Shown here: positions 1 through 8,618 of the stretch, in pieces
Numbering within the stretch: the first letter of the stretch is position 1
Layout of the letters: the number at the start of each line of letters is the position of its first letter
Assembly: GCF_001426755.1 (NCBI RefSeq)
Contig: NZ_LMFJ01000001.1
Coordinates: 291,514-355,513, forward strand
Source: Aeromicrobium sp. Root495
GTDB lineage: Bacteria > Actinomycetota > Actinomycetes > Propionibacteriales > Nocardioidaceae
Reading direction: 5' to 3'
Length of the DNA: 64,000 bases
The notes under the pieces: generated by a model
The model's input: the letters and a program-made list of their open reading frames with translations, nothing else
Told to the model about the DNA's origin: nothing
The model's database searches: none
Made by a program: the position numbers and the translations under genes

Positions 1-1
1 C

Positions 2-151
2 ACCACTCCGGCCAAGAAGGCTCCGGCTGCGAAGAAGGCTCCCGCGGCCAAGAAGGCTCCGGCTGCGAAGAAGGCTCCGGCCGCCAAGAAGGCCCCCGCG
101 GCCAAGAAGGCTCCGGCTGCGAAGAAGGCTCCGGCCGCCAAGAAGGCCTGA
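2..151 (+). CDS. C-terminal tail of a histone-like (HU/H1-type) DNA-binding protein, 5' end outside window
   Basis: Only the last 49 codons are in the window. They encode an almost perfect six-residue repeat of the type KKAPAA (18-bp DNA repeat), ending AKKA-stop. Lys/Ala/Pro tails of this kind follow the folded domain of actinobacterial HU (HupB/HupS) and H1-like nucleoid proteins, and they bind DNA without sequence specificity. The folded N-terminal domain is not visible, so HU is inferred from the tail. The repeated DNA could vary in copy number by slippage. A strong hairpin terminator follows the stop by 17 bases. Confidence 0.7.
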   Translation, partial: TTPAKKAPAAKKAPAAKKAPAAKKAPAAKKAPAAKKAPAAKKAPAAKKA

Positions 152-167
152 TCGCCCCAGCACCACC

Positions 168-201
168 ACAACGGGTCCTCCCTGACGGGAGGGCCCGTTG
201 T
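168..201 (+). terminator. Intrinsic terminator of the histone-like gene
   Basis: A 15-bp near-perfect inverted repeat (one mismatch or wobble) with a TGAC loop lies just after the stop codon of the histone-like gene. It is GC-rich and has only a short T-rich tail, as is usual in actinobacteria. Confidence 0.75.
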
Positions 202-213
202 CGTGTGTCCCGG

Positions 214-219
214 TAGCCT
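214..219 (+). promoter_or_regulatory. Leaderless-type -10 box (TAGCCT) of the DUF2516 gene
   Basis: TAGCCT ends six bases before the ATG. No Shine-Dalgarno sequence is present, so the transcript probably starts at or next to the start codon. The same layout recurs at about ten other genes in this window. Confidence 0.5.
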
Positions 220-225
220 TCGCAC

Positions 226-495
226 ATGTCTGCCGTGCTGCCCAACCTCCTCTTCGTGATCTGGCTGGGACTCTTCGCCGTGAAGGGGTTGGCCTTCGTC
301 GACTGCGCGGTCCGTCGCTCGGACGACTTCCAGCGGGCCCAGACGCTCCAGAAGCCGGCCTGGCTCGGCATCCTGGCCCTGGCGCTGCTCGCCGACGCCT
401 TCGTCTCGCGCGGCAACCCCATCGGGATCTTCGCGCTCGCGGGCACCGTGGCAGCGCTCGTCTACCTCGCCCAGCTGCGAGGCAGCCAGTACTGA
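226..495 (+). CDS. DUF2516 family small membrane protein
   Basis: An 89-residue protein with three hydrophobic segments at about residues 6-28, 45-60 and 67-84, separated by a short basic and acidic loop (VRRSDDFQRA). The length and layout match the actinobacterial DUF2516 family, whose function is unknown to me. The start is set by an ATG seven bases after a TAGCCT -10 box, which suggests a leaderless message. It sits between the terminator of the histone-like gene and a separate BCCT transporter gene, so it is probably monocistronic. Confidence 0.75.
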   Translation: MSAVLPNLLFVIWLGLFAVKGLAFVDCAVRRSDDFQRAQTLQKPAWLGILALALLADAFVSRGNPIGIFALAGTVAALVYLAQLRGSQY

Positions 496-640
496 GGCGT
501 TCCGTCGGGGCGCTACCCCGTCGACGATGTGCGAAACGGTCTGATCCCGACTATGGTCGAAAGGTTGTTTCCCGGCGCTCCGGGAGCGACCTGACGTTGC
601 GAGAGACACGACTGCACTGACGAGACGGGGGCTTCTCACC

Positions 641-2353
641 ATGACCGACACATCTGCACGGCCCGCCACCTGGCGGAGCCGCATCGATCCGGTGGTGTTC
701 GGGGTCACCGGACTCTTCGCCATCGGATTCGTGGTCTGGGGGCTCGTGAGCTCCAAGAACCTGGGGTCGGCGTCGTCGTCGGCGCAGAGCTGGGTGACCA
801 CGAACACCGGCTGGTTCTTCGTGCTCTCGTCCTCGTTCTTCGTCCTGTTCGTGCTCTTCCTGGCAGCCTCCAAGTACGGCCGCATCCCGCTGGGCGCGGA
901 CGGCGAGAAGCCCGAGTTCTCCACCGTCTCCTGGATCGCCATGATGTTCAGCGCCGGCATGGGCATCGGGCTCATGTTCTGGGGCGTGGCCGAGCCGCTG
1001 ACGCACTACGCCTCGCCGCCGCCCGGCACGTCGAAGCCGCAGACGGAAGAGGCGCTCCAGACGGCCATGGCCACGACGATGTTCCACTGGGGCCTCCACC
1101 CCTGGGCCATCTACGCCGTCGTGGGGATCGCCATCGCCTACAGCACGTTCCGCAAGGGACGTCCTCAGCTCATCTCGTCGGTGTTCAAGCCGCTCTTCGG
1201 TCGTCGCACCGAGGGTCCGGCCGGACGCGCCATCGACATCCTCGCCATCTTCGCGACGCTCTTCGGCTCGGCGGCCTCGCTCGGTCTCGGCGCGCTGCAG
1301 ATCGCGAGTGGGTTCAAGTTCAACGGGTGGGTCGACGGCGTCGGCAAGGCCGTGCTGGTCGGCATCATCGTGCTGCTGACCATCGCCTTCATCGCGTCGG
1401 CGATCTCCGGTATCGAGAAGGGCATCCAGTGGCTGTCCAACATCAACATGGTGCTGGCGCTGGCCTTGGCCTTCTTCGTGTTCGTCGCCGGACCGACGCT
1501 GCTGACCCTCAACCTGCTGCCCACGATCCTCGGCGACTACGCCACGCAGATGACCACCATGGCCTCGCGGACCGCCGCGAGCGGCAGCGACGAGATGGAG
1601 GCCTGGCTCTCGGGCTGGACCATCTTCTACTGGGCGTGGTGGGTCTCCTGGACGCCGTTCGTCGGCATGTTCATCGCGCGCATCAGCCGTGGTCGCACGA
1701 TCCGCGAGTTCGTGACGGGCGTCCTGCTCGTCCCCACCCTCGTGAGCCTCGTGTGGTTCGCCGTCTTCGGCGGTGCGGGCATCGCCCAGCAGCGTGCCTC
1801 CAGCGACCTCGTCGCGCAGGACGGCTCGGTCGACTCGAACTCCGCACTGTTCGCGCTGCTCGACCACTACCCGCTGGCCTCGATCACCACGATCCTGGTC
1901 ATGGTCCTCGTGGGCATCTTCTTCGTGTCCGGTGCCGACGCCGCCTCCATCGTCATGGGGACGCTCAGCGAGCGCGGCTCCACCGAGCCCAGCAAGCCGA
2001 CCGTGGTGTTCTGGGGCGCGCTCACCGGCGCCGTCGCGGCCATCATGCTGGTGATCGGCGGCGACGAGGCGTTGAACGGCTTGCAAGCCATCACGATCGT
2101 GGCGTCGTTGCCCTTCGTGCTGGTGATGGCGCTGCTCACCTTCTCGCTGTACCGGGACCTGCAGACCGACCCCGTGGTGGTGCAGCACCGCCTCGGCGTC
2201 GTGGCCATCGAGGAAGCCGTGGCCACCGGTGTGCAGGAGCACGACGGTGACTTCGCGCTCGTCGTGGAGCCGTCCGAGGCCACCGACACCGAGCACGCCG
2301 GTTCCGAGGTCACCCTGACCGAGCGGCCCGTGCGCGACGCCCCGCGCGACTGA
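641..2353 (+). CDS. BCCT family transporter (betaine/carnitine/choline type)
   Basis: A 570-residue secondary transporter for quaternary ammonium compounds, likely driven by Na+ or H+. It has about twelve membrane segments. The glycine-rich stretch GMGIGLMFWGVAEP at about residue 105 matches the substrate and Na+ site region of BetP. The tryptophan-rich segment at about residues 326-340 (WTIFYWAWWVSWTPF) followed by GMFIARISRGRTIREF is the family signature. The C-terminal tail of about 60 residues is acidic, unlike the basic osmosensing tail of BetP, so osmotic gating cannot be assumed. Uptake of an osmolyte such as glycine betaine or choline is likely; the exact substrate is not readable. 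The 145 bases upstream hold no other gene. Confidence 0.9.
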   Translation: MTDTSARPATWRSRIDPVVFGVTGLFAIGFVVWGLVSSKNLGSASSSAQSWVTTNTGWFFVLSSSFFVLFVLFLAASKYGRIPLGADGEKPEFSTVSWIAMMFSAGMGIGLMFWGVAEPLTHYASPPPGTSKPQTEEALQTAMATTMFHWGLHPWAIYAVVGIAIAYSTFRKGRPQLISSVFKPLFGRRTEGPAGRAIDILAIFATLFGSAASLGLGALQIASGFKFNGWVDGVGKAVLVGIIVLLTIAFIASAISGIEKGIQWLSNINMVLALALAFFVFVAGPTLLTLNLLPTILGDYATQMTTMASRTAASGSDEMEAWLSGWTIFYWAWWVSWTPFVGMFIARISRGRTIREFVTGVLLVPTLVSLVWFAVFGGAGIAQQRASSDLVAQDGSVDSNSALFALLDHYPLASITTILVMVLVGIFFVSGADAASIVMGTLSERGSTEPSKPTVVFWGALTGAVAAIMLVIGGDEALNGLQAITIVASLPFVLVMALLTFSLYRDLQTDPVVVQHRLGVVAIEEAVATGVQEHDGDFALVVEPSEATDTEHAGSEVTLTERPVRDAPRD

Positions 2354-2363
2354 CCGATCGCCT

Positions 2364-2402
2364 CGACGGCCCCGTCACATCTCCGGGTGGGCGGGGCCGT
2401 CG
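2364..2402 (+). terminator. Terminator between BCCT gene and the convergent small gene
   Basis: An 11-bp perfect inverted repeat (CGACGGCCCCG and its complement) with a 17-base loop lies directly after the BCCT stop and before the stop of the facing gene. Confidence 0.65.
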
Positions 2403-2431
2403 TGCGTCGCGGCGCTGGGCGGCCCGGCCGG

Positions 2432-2713
2432 TCAGACGTCGAGGCGGCCGGGGTGGAGCCAGCGCGTGATGATGACGCGGACCGTGCTGAGGGTGGCGTC
2501 GTCACCCGTGTGGACCTGCTCCTCGACCTGCAGGAGCCGCACGAGCCAGCGGGCCGAGTCGAGGGGGTCGAGCTCGCGGTCGACGAAGCCGTCGGCCTGG
2601 GCCTGGGCGAGGAGGCCGGCGACGTCGGCCTCGAGCGCCCCGGTGGTGCCGGTGTGCCCGGCGACGACGCGATCGACGTGGTCGAGCACCTGGTCCCACG
2701 CGCTGACGTCCAT
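2432..2713 (-). CDS. Hypothetical 93-aa protein
   Basis: A 93-residue acidic, probably helical protein that starts MDVSAWDQVLDHVDRVVAG and ends HPGRLDV. It has no signal peptide, membrane segment or cysteine. I do not recognise the family. The ATG start is preferred to longer in-frame extensions because those run back into Arg/Ala-rich shadow sequence opposite the AlkB-like gene. It is convergent with the BCCT gene and divergent from the AlkB-like gene, with 77 bases between the two starts. Coding bias (strong GC in third positions) supports a real gene. Confidence 0.6.
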   Translation of the reverse strand: MDVSAWDQVLDHVDRVVAGHTGTTGALEADVAGLLAQAQADGFVDRELDPLDSARWLVRLLQVEEQVHTGDDATLSTVRVIITRWLHPGRLDV

Positions 2714-2778
2714 GGTCGCCAGGGTAGTGCTCCGGCAGAAGAGGTCCGGCCGGGGGTGAACATCCGTTCGAATGCGCG

Positions 2779-2784
2779 TAGTCT
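2779..2784 (+). promoter_or_regulatory. Leaderless-type -10 box (TAGTCT) of the AlkB-like gene
   Basis: TAGTCT ends six bases before the GTG start at 2791, with no Shine-Dalgarno sequence, which supports that GTG as the start. Confidence 0.5.
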
Positions 2785-2790
2785 GCAGGC

Positions 2791-3414
2791 GTGTACTTCC
2801 AGGCGTCGCTGCTCGACACGGCCGACGAGCCCACGCTCGGGCCGCTCGACGCCCGGCTCCAGCGGCGCCAGCTCGGCGACGGGGCCTGGGTCGACGTCCG
2901 GCCCGGGTGGGTCGACGGTGCCGACCCCTTGTTCTTGTCGCTGCAGACCTCCGTGAGGTGGCGGGCCGAGCGTCGGGAGATGTACGACTCGGTCGTCGAG
3001 GTGCCCCGGCTGCTCGCCCACTTCGGGCCGCGCCAGGAGTGGCCCGACCCGTCGCTCGAGGGGATGCGCTCCGCGCTGAACGATCACTACCGCGAGGAGC
3101 TGGGGGAGGACTTCGTGTCGGCGGGGCTCTGCTACTACCGCGACGGTCGCGACAGCGTGGCCTGGCACGGCGACCGCATCGGTCGGGGGCGCGAGGAGGA
3201 CACCATGGTGGCCATCGTGTCGCTCGGCGCTCCACGCCGCCTGAGCCTGCGTCCCCGAGGCGGCGGCGAGCAGATCGGCTTCGTCGTCGGTCACGGCGAC
3301 CTCCTGGTGATGGGCGGCTCCTGCCAGCGCACGTGGGACCACGCCGTCCTCAAGACGGCCAAGCCCGTCGGCCCCCGCATCTCCATCCAGCTCCGCCCCG
3401 CCGGCGTCGCCTGA
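2791..3414 (+). CDS. AlkB-like 2-oxoglutarate/Fe(II) dioxygenase
   Basis: A 207-residue member of the AlkB family, which repairs alkylated bases in DNA or RNA by oxidative demethylation. The iron site is complete: HGD (H126 and D128) and the distal H184 in TWDHAV. R196 in PRISIQ should bind 2-oxoglutarate. The segment CYYRDGRDSVAWHGD is the classic substrate-lid and metal region. The usual length for bacterial AlkB is about 200 residues. A GTG start with a TAGTCT -10 box six bases upstream suggests a leaderless message. Just after its stop lies the first cluster of 40-bp repeats. Confidence 0.9.
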   Translation: MYFQASLLDTADEPTLGPLDARLQRRQLGDGAWVDVRPGWVDGADPLFLSLQTSVRWRAERREMYDSVVEVPRLLAHFGPRQEWPDPSLEGMRSALNDHYREELGEDFVSAGLCYYRDGRDSVAWHGDRIGRGREEDTMVAIVSLGAPRRLSLRPRGGGEQIGFVVGHGDLLVMGGSCQRTWDHAVLKTAKPVGPRISIQLRPAGVA

Positions 3415-3421
3415 CCCCCGA

Positions 3422-3565
3422 GCGGTGACGTGGCGTCCGTTCCGCCTGGCCCGAGCGTGGGGGCGGTGACTTGGCGTCCGTTTCGCCCGGCCCTGCCGTG
3501 TGGGCGGTGAGTTGGCGTCCGTTTGCAACCCCTTCGGGCCCTGAAACGGACGCTGACCCACCGCC
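3422..3565. repeat. 40/41-bp convergent tandem repeat cluster, locus 1 (three direct copies, one inverted)
   Basis: Three direct copies of a core of the form GCGGTGACNTGGCGTCCGTT start at 3422, 3463 and 3504, exactly 41 bases apart. They are followed by one inverted copy (AAACGGACGC core) at 3544-3565. The last direct and the inverted copy form a long imperfect hairpin around a 19-base centre. The cluster lies between the AlkB-like gene and the DUF559 gene. Related clusters lie at 4601-4830 and 29590-29940. There is no T-tract. Confidence 0.85.
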
Positions 3566-3661
3566 CCGAGGTCGTCCACAGGTCTCGCGCGTCCGTACGG
3601 CCCTCCACAAGCTCGATGACAGCGGTGGCTCGACCACCCAGGGCGGTCGTGGGATGGTCCT

Positions 3662-4654
3662 GTGCGCATCATCGACGAGCAGTTCCGGACCGGCCCCTTC
3701 CATCGCGAGGCCCTGCTGACCGCCGGCTACTCGGAGAAGGTCCTGCGGGGCCGCCGGTTCCGCAGGTTGTTCCCACGGGTGTGGGTGCACGTCGACCACG
3801 AGATGACGGAGGCCGACTGGATCGCTGCCGCCCGCCTCGCGATGCCGTCGGACGCCCGTGTCACCGGGGCGACGCGGCTGAGGCAGCTCGGCATCGACGT
3901 CCCGGCGGAGCGCCTCCAGTTCGTGGTGGGGCGGGACCTGCACCTCGACCTCGACGGAATCGACCTGCACCGCACCGACCGCCTGCCTCCCTGCACCGCC
4001 GAGGGCGTCTCGCCGGCCGCCGCGTACGTGGAGCTCTGCCGCTACGCCACCGTGATGGCGGCGATCCGCATCGGGGACGAGCTCCTGCACCAGGAGCACA
4101 TGACGTTGCTCGAGCTCAGGGAGCTGGTGACAACGGAGAGCTGGCGAGAGGGTGCCGCGCAGGCGCGATGGGTGAGTCGGTACCTCGATCCGCGGTCTGC
4201 GTCACCTCAGGAGTCGACGTGCCGGGCCAGGATCGTCTTCGCGGGCCTTCCGTGGCCGGTGGCCAACCTCGAGCTGCGGGCCGACGGAGTGGTCGTCGCG
4301 ATCCTCGACCTGGCCTTCCCGCGCTGGAACGCCGCGGCGGAGTACGAGGGCGGGCACCACCAGACCGAACGGTCGCAGTACCTGCGCGACATCACGCGCT
4401 TCGCCGACCTCCGCGACCTCGACATCGAGTACGTCCAGATCACCAAGGAGCTGGCAAGACGACCCATCAGCATGGTGGTCGCGATCCACACGATGCTCGT
4501 GCGGTGCGGCTATGACGGCCCTGCCCCCAGCTTCGGTGCGACGTGGCGCCAGCTCCAGGAGCCGATCCCGACCGCCGTCGCCGGTCCCACGCGTCGCTCG
4601 AGCGGTGAGCCCGCGTCCGTCTGGCGCCGCGATCGGGTTCGAAACGGACGCTGA
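3662..4654 (+). CDS. DUF559 / AbiEi-antitoxin-like protein with a Vsr-type nuclease fold
   Basis: A 330-residue protein of a type common in actinobacteria. The N-terminal 100 residues (FHREALLTAGYSEKVLRGRR, RVWVHVDH) resemble the AbiEi antitoxin winged helix and linker. The C-terminal part has a possible PD-(D/E)XK/Vsr (DUF559) pattern: a conserved acidic strand (VAILDLAFP), EYEGGHHQ and a following RDITRFADL helix. The role is unknown; I do not see an adjacent toxin. The gene has its own GTG start. Its last codons (RNGR-stop) lie inside the first inverted copy of the downstream repeat cluster, which supplies the stop codon. Repeat clusters therefore flank it on both sides. The nuclease fold is recognised from pattern only. 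Confidence 0.7.
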   Translation: MRIIDEQFRTGPFHREALLTAGYSEKVLRGRRFRRLFPRVWVHVDHEMTEADWIAAARLAMPSDARVTGATRLRQLGIDVPAERLQFVVGRDLHLDLDGIDLHRTDRLPPCTAEGVSPAAAYVELCRYATVMAAIRIGDELLHQEHMTLLELRELVTTESWREGAAQARWVSRYLDPRSASPQESTCRARIVFAGLPWPVANLELRADGVVVAILDLAFPRWNAAAEYEGGHHQTERSQYLRDITRFADLRDLDIEYVQITKELARRPISMVVAIHTMLVRCGYDGPAPSFGATWRQLQEPIPTAVAGPTRRSSGEPASVWRRDRVRNGR

Positions 4655-4830
4655 GTCACCACCCGACGGCCGGCCCAAGCGAAACGGACGCGAAGTCACC
4701 GCCCCGCGGCCGGGCACGGGCGAAACGGACGCTGAGTCACCGCCCGACGGCCGGCCCAAGCGGAACGGACGCTAAGTCACCGCCCCACGGCTGGGCACAG
4801 GCGGAACGGACGCCAGGTCACCGCCCGGGA
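4601..4830. repeat. 40/41-bp convergent tandem repeat cluster, locus 2 (one direct copy, five inverted)
   Basis: One direct copy (GCGGTGAGCCCGCGTCCGT) at about 4602 is followed by five inverted copies (GAAACGGACGC...AGTCACCGCC) beginning near 4641, 4681, 4722, 4762 and 4803. Aligned cores are 40, 41, 40 and 41 bases apart. The spacers between cores alternate between two types (CCCGACGGCCGGCCCAAGC and CCCCGCGGCCGGGCACGGG), so the true repeating unit may be 81 bases. The cluster overlaps the last 54 bases of the DUF559 gene and fills most of the 227-base gap before the DUF2071 gene. Confidence 0.85.
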
Positions 4831-4881
4831 GGTTGTTCAGGTCGCGGGGCCGGATGGGGTGGGGGCGGGGAGGATGGCGGG

Positions 4882-5622
4882 GTGACGACCCTCAGCCCCC
4901 ATGCGCCGGAGCTCACGGGGCCGCGGATCATGCGTCAGACGTGGGCCGACCTCACGTTCGTCCACTGGGCGGTGGACCCGGAACGGGTCGCGCCGCTCCT
5001 GCCGGCCGGCACCCGGCCCGACGTCCTCGACGGCGCGACGTACGTCGGCCTCATCCCCTTCACGATGCGCGGCGCGGGGTTCGGTCGCGGGCCCGCCGTG
5101 CCGTGGCTCGGCACCTTCCTCGAGACCAACGTGCGGCTCTACTCCGTCGACGACGAGGGCCGCCACGGCGTGGTGTTCCGGTCGCTCGAGGCCGACCGCC
5201 TCGGCGTGAGCGTGGGCGCCCGGCTCGCCTTCGCCACGCCCTACACCTGGGCCCGGATGTCGCTCGAGCGCGACGGCGACGTCCTCGACTACCGCACCAG
5301 CCGCCGCTGGCCGACGCCGCGCGGTGCCGGCGGACGCATCGTCGTCCGTCGCGGTGCACCGATCGCCGAGCCCGACGACCTCTCGGTCTTCGTCAGTGCC
5401 CGCTTCGGTCTGCACACCCGGCACCTCGGTCGCACGTGGTGGGTGCCCAACACCCACGTCCCGTGGTCGCTCAACCAGGGCGAGCTGCTCCATCTCGACG
5501 ACGACCTCGTCACCGCGGCCGGGCTCCCCGGCATCACCGGGGCCGCCCCGACGTCGGTCCTCGTGGCCGACGAGGTGCAGACCGCCTTCGGCCTGCCGCG
5601 GCTGGTGAGGAGCGGGCGTTGA
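4882..5622 (+). CDS. DUF2071 (YqjF-like) family protein
   Basis: A 246-residue protein matching the YqjF/DUF2071 family of soluble proteins with an acetoacetate-decarboxylase-like fold. The N-terminal pattern HWAVDPERVAPLLPAGTRPD and the middle GLIPFTMRG and TFLETNVRLYSVD segments are typical. The biochemical role of the family is not established. The GTG start follows a G-rich stretch (GGGCGGGGAGGATGGCGGG) that can act as a ribosome site. Its stop overlaps the TTG start of the next gene by two bases, so the two are likely translationally coupled. Confidence 0.8.
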   Translation: MTTLSPHAPELTGPRIMRQTWADLTFVHWAVDPERVAPLLPAGTRPDVLDGATYVGLIPFTMRGAGFGRGPAVPWLGTFLETNVRLYSVDDEGRHGVVFRSLEADRLGVSVGARLAFATPYTWARMSLERDGDVLDYRTSRRWPTPRGAGGRIVVRRGAPIAEPDDLSVFVSARFGLHTRHLGRTWWVPNTHVPWSLNQGELLHLDDDLVTAAGLPGITGAAPTSVLVADEVQTAFGLPRLVRSGR

Positions 5623-6023
5623 GCGCGCACGAGGCGCTGCTGGCCGTCACGGCGGTGCACCTCGGCTTCCAGCTCACCGTCACGGCCGTGGTCTACCCCG
5701 CGCTGGCGGAGGTGGGCGACGACGACTGGTCGAGTGCCCACGAGGCCCACTCCCGACGCATCGTCCGTCTGGTCGTGCCGCTGTACGCCGCTCTGCTGGG
5801 CACGATCGTCTGGGCCCTGCTGGACCGCTCGCCGAGCACCGGCACGGTCGTGGCCGTGGTGGCGACGTCGGTCGCCCTGGTCACGACGGGCCTGGTCGCG
5901 GCTCCCGCGCACGGACGGCTGGGGCGCCTTCGCACGGCGGCCGTGGTGCAGCGGCTCCTGGCGGCCGACCGGGTCCGCACGGCTGCTGCCGCGGTGTCCG
6001 TGGTCGGGGCGCTGCTCGCCTAG
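5619..6023 (+). CDS. Small four-helix membrane protein
   Basis: A 134-residue membrane protein with four predicted helices, at about residues 5-27, 41-62, 66-87 and 112-133. It uses a TTG start placed on the TGA of the DUF2071 gene, with AGGAGCGGG upstream as ribosome site. The pairing of DUF2071 with a small integral membrane protein suggests a shared but unknown role. The start is inferred from spacing; no upstream ATG or GTG fits the frame better. A perfect 15-bp hairpin terminator follows. Confidence 0.7.
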   Translation: MSAHEALLAVTAVHLGFQLTVTAVVYPALAEVGDDDWSSAHEAHSRRIVRLVVPLYAALLGTIVWALLDRSPSTGTVVAVVATSVALVTTGLVAAPAHGRLGRLRTAAVVQRLLAADRVRTAAAAVSVVGALLA

Positions 6024-6053
6024 GCCGGGCGCGGCCGGCCCAGGACGCACGAA

Positions 6054-6085
6054 GGCCCCGCACGATCCAAGGATCGTGCGGGGCC
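6054..6085. terminator. Bidirectional terminator between the membrane protein gene and typA
   Basis: A perfect 15-bp stem (GGCCCCGCACGATCC) with a two-base AA centre lies between two convergent stops. Confidence 0.85.
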
Positions 6086-6096
6086 GTCGCGACGGA

Positions 6097-7983
6097 TCAG
6101 CTGCGGCCGGAGCGACGCGCCTTGGCGGCGCGGGCGCGCTCGGACTGGTTCAGCACGACCTTGCGGATGCGCACGTGCGTGGGCGTGAGCTCGACGCACT
6201 CGTCCTCGCGGCAGAACTCGAGCGACTGCTCGAGCGACAGCTTCTTCGGGGGGATGACCTTCTCGAAGTTGTCCGACGTGGCCGACCGGATGTTGGTCTG
6301 CGCCTTCTCCTTGGTGATGTTGACGTCCATGTCGTCGTCGCGCGAGTTCTCGCCGACGATCATGCCCTCGTACACCTCGGTGGTGGGCTCGACGAACAGC
6401 GTGCCGCGCTCCTGGAGGTTGGTCATGGCGAACGACGTGACGGCGCCGGCGCGGTCGGCCACGAGCGAGCCACTGGGGCGCGTCGAGATGTCGCCGGCCC
6501 ACGGCTCGTAGCCCTCGAACACGTGGTGGGCGATGCCCGTGCCGCGCGTGTCGGTGAGGAACTCGGTACGGAAGCCGATGAGGCCACGGGCCGGGACGAG
6601 GAACTCCATGCGGACCCAGCCGGTGCCGTGGTTGACCATCTGCTCCATGCGGCCGCGGCGCACGGCCAGCAGCTGCGTGATGGTGCCGAGGTACTCCTCG
6701 GGCGCGTCGATCGTGAGGCGCTCGACGGGCTCATGGATCTTGCCGTCGACCTCCTTGGTGACGACCTGCGGCTTGCCGACGGTGAGCTCGTAGCCCTCAC
6801 GACGCATCTGCTCCACGAGGATCGCGAGCGCCAGCTCGCCACGACCGTGGACCTCCCAGGCGTCGGGACGCTCGGTGGGCAGGACCTTGATGGAGACGTT
6901 GCCGATGAGCTCGGCGTCGAGGCGGTCCTTCACGAGGCGGGCGGTGACCTTGGTGCCCTTCTCGCGACCGGCCAGCGGCGACGTGTTGGTGCCGATGGTC
7001 ATGGAGATGGCGGGCTCGTCGACGTGGATGAGCGGCAGCGCGACCGGGTTCTCGGGGTCGGCCAGCGTCTCGCCGATCGTGATGGTGGACATGCCGGCGA
7101 TGGCCACGATGTCGCCGGGGCCGGCCTTCTCGCCGGGCTTGCGCTCGAGGGCCTCGGTGATGAGGAGCTCGGTGATCTTGGTGCGCTCGATCGAGCCGTC
7201 ACGCTTGATCCACGCGACCTGCTGACCCTTCTTGAGCTCGCCCTCCTTCACGCGCACGAGCGCGAGACGGCCGAGGAACGGCGAGGAGTCGAGGTTGGTG
7301 ACGTGGGCCTGGAGCGGCGCGCCCTCGGTGTAGACCGGGGCCGGGACGGCGTCCATGATCGTCTGGAAGAGCGGGATGAGGTTCTCGTCCTCGGGCAGGC
7401 CACCGTCGGCGGGCTGCGTCGTGGAGGCGCGACCGGCCTTGGCCGAGGCGTAGACGACGGGGAAGTCGAGGGCGTCGTCGCCGGCGTCCTCGGGCAGCAG
7501 GTCGAGGAAGAGCTCGTAGGTCTCGTCGACGACCTCGGCGATGCGCGAGTCGGGACGGTCGACCTTGTTCACCACGAGGATGACCGGCATCTTGGCCGCG
7601 AGCGCCTTGCGGAGCACGAAGCGCGTCTGGGGCAGCGGGCCCTCGGAGGCGTCGACGAGCAGGACGACGGCGTCGACCATGGAGAGGCCGCGCTCGACCT
7701 CGCCACCGAAGTCGGCGTGCCCGGGGGTGTCGATGATGTTGATCGTGACACCGCCCTCGGGGGCGCCGGGGCCGTTGTAGCGCACCGCGGTGTTCTTCGC
7801 GAGGATCGTGATCCCCTTCTCACGCTCCAGGTCTCCGGAGTCCATCGCGCGCTCGGTCAGCTGGTGGTGCTCGTCGAAGTTGCCCTGCTGCTGGAGCATG
7901 GCGTCGACCAGGGTGGTCTTGCCGTGGTCGACGTGGGCGACGATCGCCACGTTGCGCAGGTCCGCGCGAGTGGAGGTGGGCAT
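6097..7983 (-). CDS. typA: Translational GTPase TypA/BipA
   Basis: A 628-residue ribosome-associated GTPase of the EF-G family, involved in stress adaptation and large-subunit assembly. The G1 loop AHVDHGKTT is at residues 16-24 and the switch II motif DTPGHADF follows. NKVDR (G4) and the C-terminal domain with [16 protein letters not shown] are typical of BipA. The ATG at 7983 is chosen over an upstream in-frame ATG because AAGGAC lies nine bases before it and homologs start just before [13 protein letters not shown]. It is divergent from marR-type gene 8151 and convergent with the small membrane protein gene. Confidence 0.96.
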   Translation of the reverse strand: MPTSTRADLRNVAIVAHVDHGKTTLVDAMLQQQGNFDEHHQLTERAMDSGDLEREKGITILAKNTAVRYNGPGAPEGGVTINIIDTPGHADFGGEVERGLSMVDAVVLLVDASEGPLPQTRFVLRKALAAKMPVILVVNKVDRPDSRIAEVVDETYELFLDLLPEDAGDDALDFPVVYASAKAGRASTTQPADGGLPEDENLIPLFQTIMDAVPAPVYTEGAPLQAHVTNLDSSPFLGRLALVRVKEGELKKGQQVAWIKRDGSIERTKITELLITEALERKPGEKAGPGDIVAIAGMSTITIGETLADPENPVALPLIHVDEPAISMTIGTNTSPLAGREKGTKVTARLVKDRLDAELIGNVSIKVLPTERPDAWEVHGRGELALAILVEQMRREGYELTVGKPQVVTKEVDGKIHEPVERLTIDAPEEYLGTITQLLAVRRGRMEQMVNHGTGWVRMEFLVPARGLIGFRTEFLTDTRGTGIAHHVFEGYEPWAGDISTRPSGSLVADRAGAVTSFAMTNLQERGTLFVEPTTEVYEGMIVGENSRDDDMDVNITKEKAQTNIRSATSDNFEKVIPPKKLSLEQSLEFCREDECVELTPTHVRIRKVVLNQSERARAAKARRSGRS

Positions 7984-8114
7984 GCGAAAAATGTCCTTGC
8001 GGTGGGGAATGCTCAAAGGTGTCCGAGCCTTGCCAGTCTAGGGGCCAGGCCTCTCGCCATGAAATCCGACGGCGCCCGTCACCGGAAAGTGTTTGCGATG
8101 TCACAAAGATTTCA

Positions 8115-8144
8115 TTTTCACAATGGTTGCATCGGCGTTAGGAT
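8115..8144 (+). promoter_or_regulatory. Leaderless promoter of the MarR-family gene
   Basis: TTTTCA (8115-8120) and TAGGAT (8139-8144) are 18 bases apart, and TAGGAT ends six bases before the GTG start. The segment 8090-8130 is markedly AT-rich for this genome and would be a natural place for autoregulatory binding by the MarR protein, though I see no clear dyad. Confidence 0.6.
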
Positions 8145-8150
8145 CTTCCG

Positions 8151-8618
8151 GTGACCACCACCTCGTCCGAGCTCTTCGAGACCCTGGAGACCTTCGTCCA
8201 GAAGATCTTCAGCCTCGCGAGCGCCGACGCCGCCGACCTCCTCGTGGAGAGCGACCTGTCCTTCAGCCAGGCCCGCACGCTGTTCGTGCTGGGCCACGCC
8301 GACGGACCGACGCCCATCAACGAGATCGCCAAGCGGCTCGGACTCTCGGTGGCCACGGCGGGACGCAACATCGACCACATGGTCAAGGTCGGCATCCTCG
8401 ACCGGCACGAGAGTCCCGACGACCGACGGGTCAAGCTCGTGTCCCTCTCGAAGCGGGGCTGGGAGATCGTCGACCAGCAGTTCGAGCAGAAACGACGCGC
8501 CGTCCGTGCCTTCACGGAACGCGTCCCCGAAGACCAAGCCGTCGCGCTCACCGAGGCGCTGCGGCCCATCCTCGCAGGGGAGTCCCTGCGCATCTGCATG
8601 AAGGAAGCACATGACTGA
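8151..8618 (+). CDS. MarR family transcriptional regulator
   Basis: A 155-residue winged-helix regulator. The recognition helix region INEIAKRLGLSVATAGRNIDHMVKVGIL and the wing DRHESPDDRRVKLVSLSKRG are standard MarR features. It overlaps the following efflux gene by eight bases, so the two form an operon, and it most likely represses that operon until a toxic ligand binds. A leaderless TAGGAT promoter directly precedes the GTG start. Confidence 0.9.
   Translation: MTTTSSELFETLETFVQKIFSLASADAADLLVESDLSFSQARTLFVLGHADGPTPINEIAKRLGLSVATAGRNIDHMVKVGILDRHESPDDRRVKLVSLSKRGWEIVDQQFEQKRRAVRAFTERVPEDQAVALTEALRPILAGESLRICMKEAHD

Noticed and set aside
551..3672. Long minus-strand frames opposite the BCCT gene
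   Set aside because: His/Glu/Arg-rich shadow frames; the plus-strand frame carries clear BCCT motifs.
5734..8154. 806-codon plus-strand frame opposite typA
   Set aside because: Antisense shadow of typA; the composition (Leu/Gly/Asp/Val) has no domain pattern.
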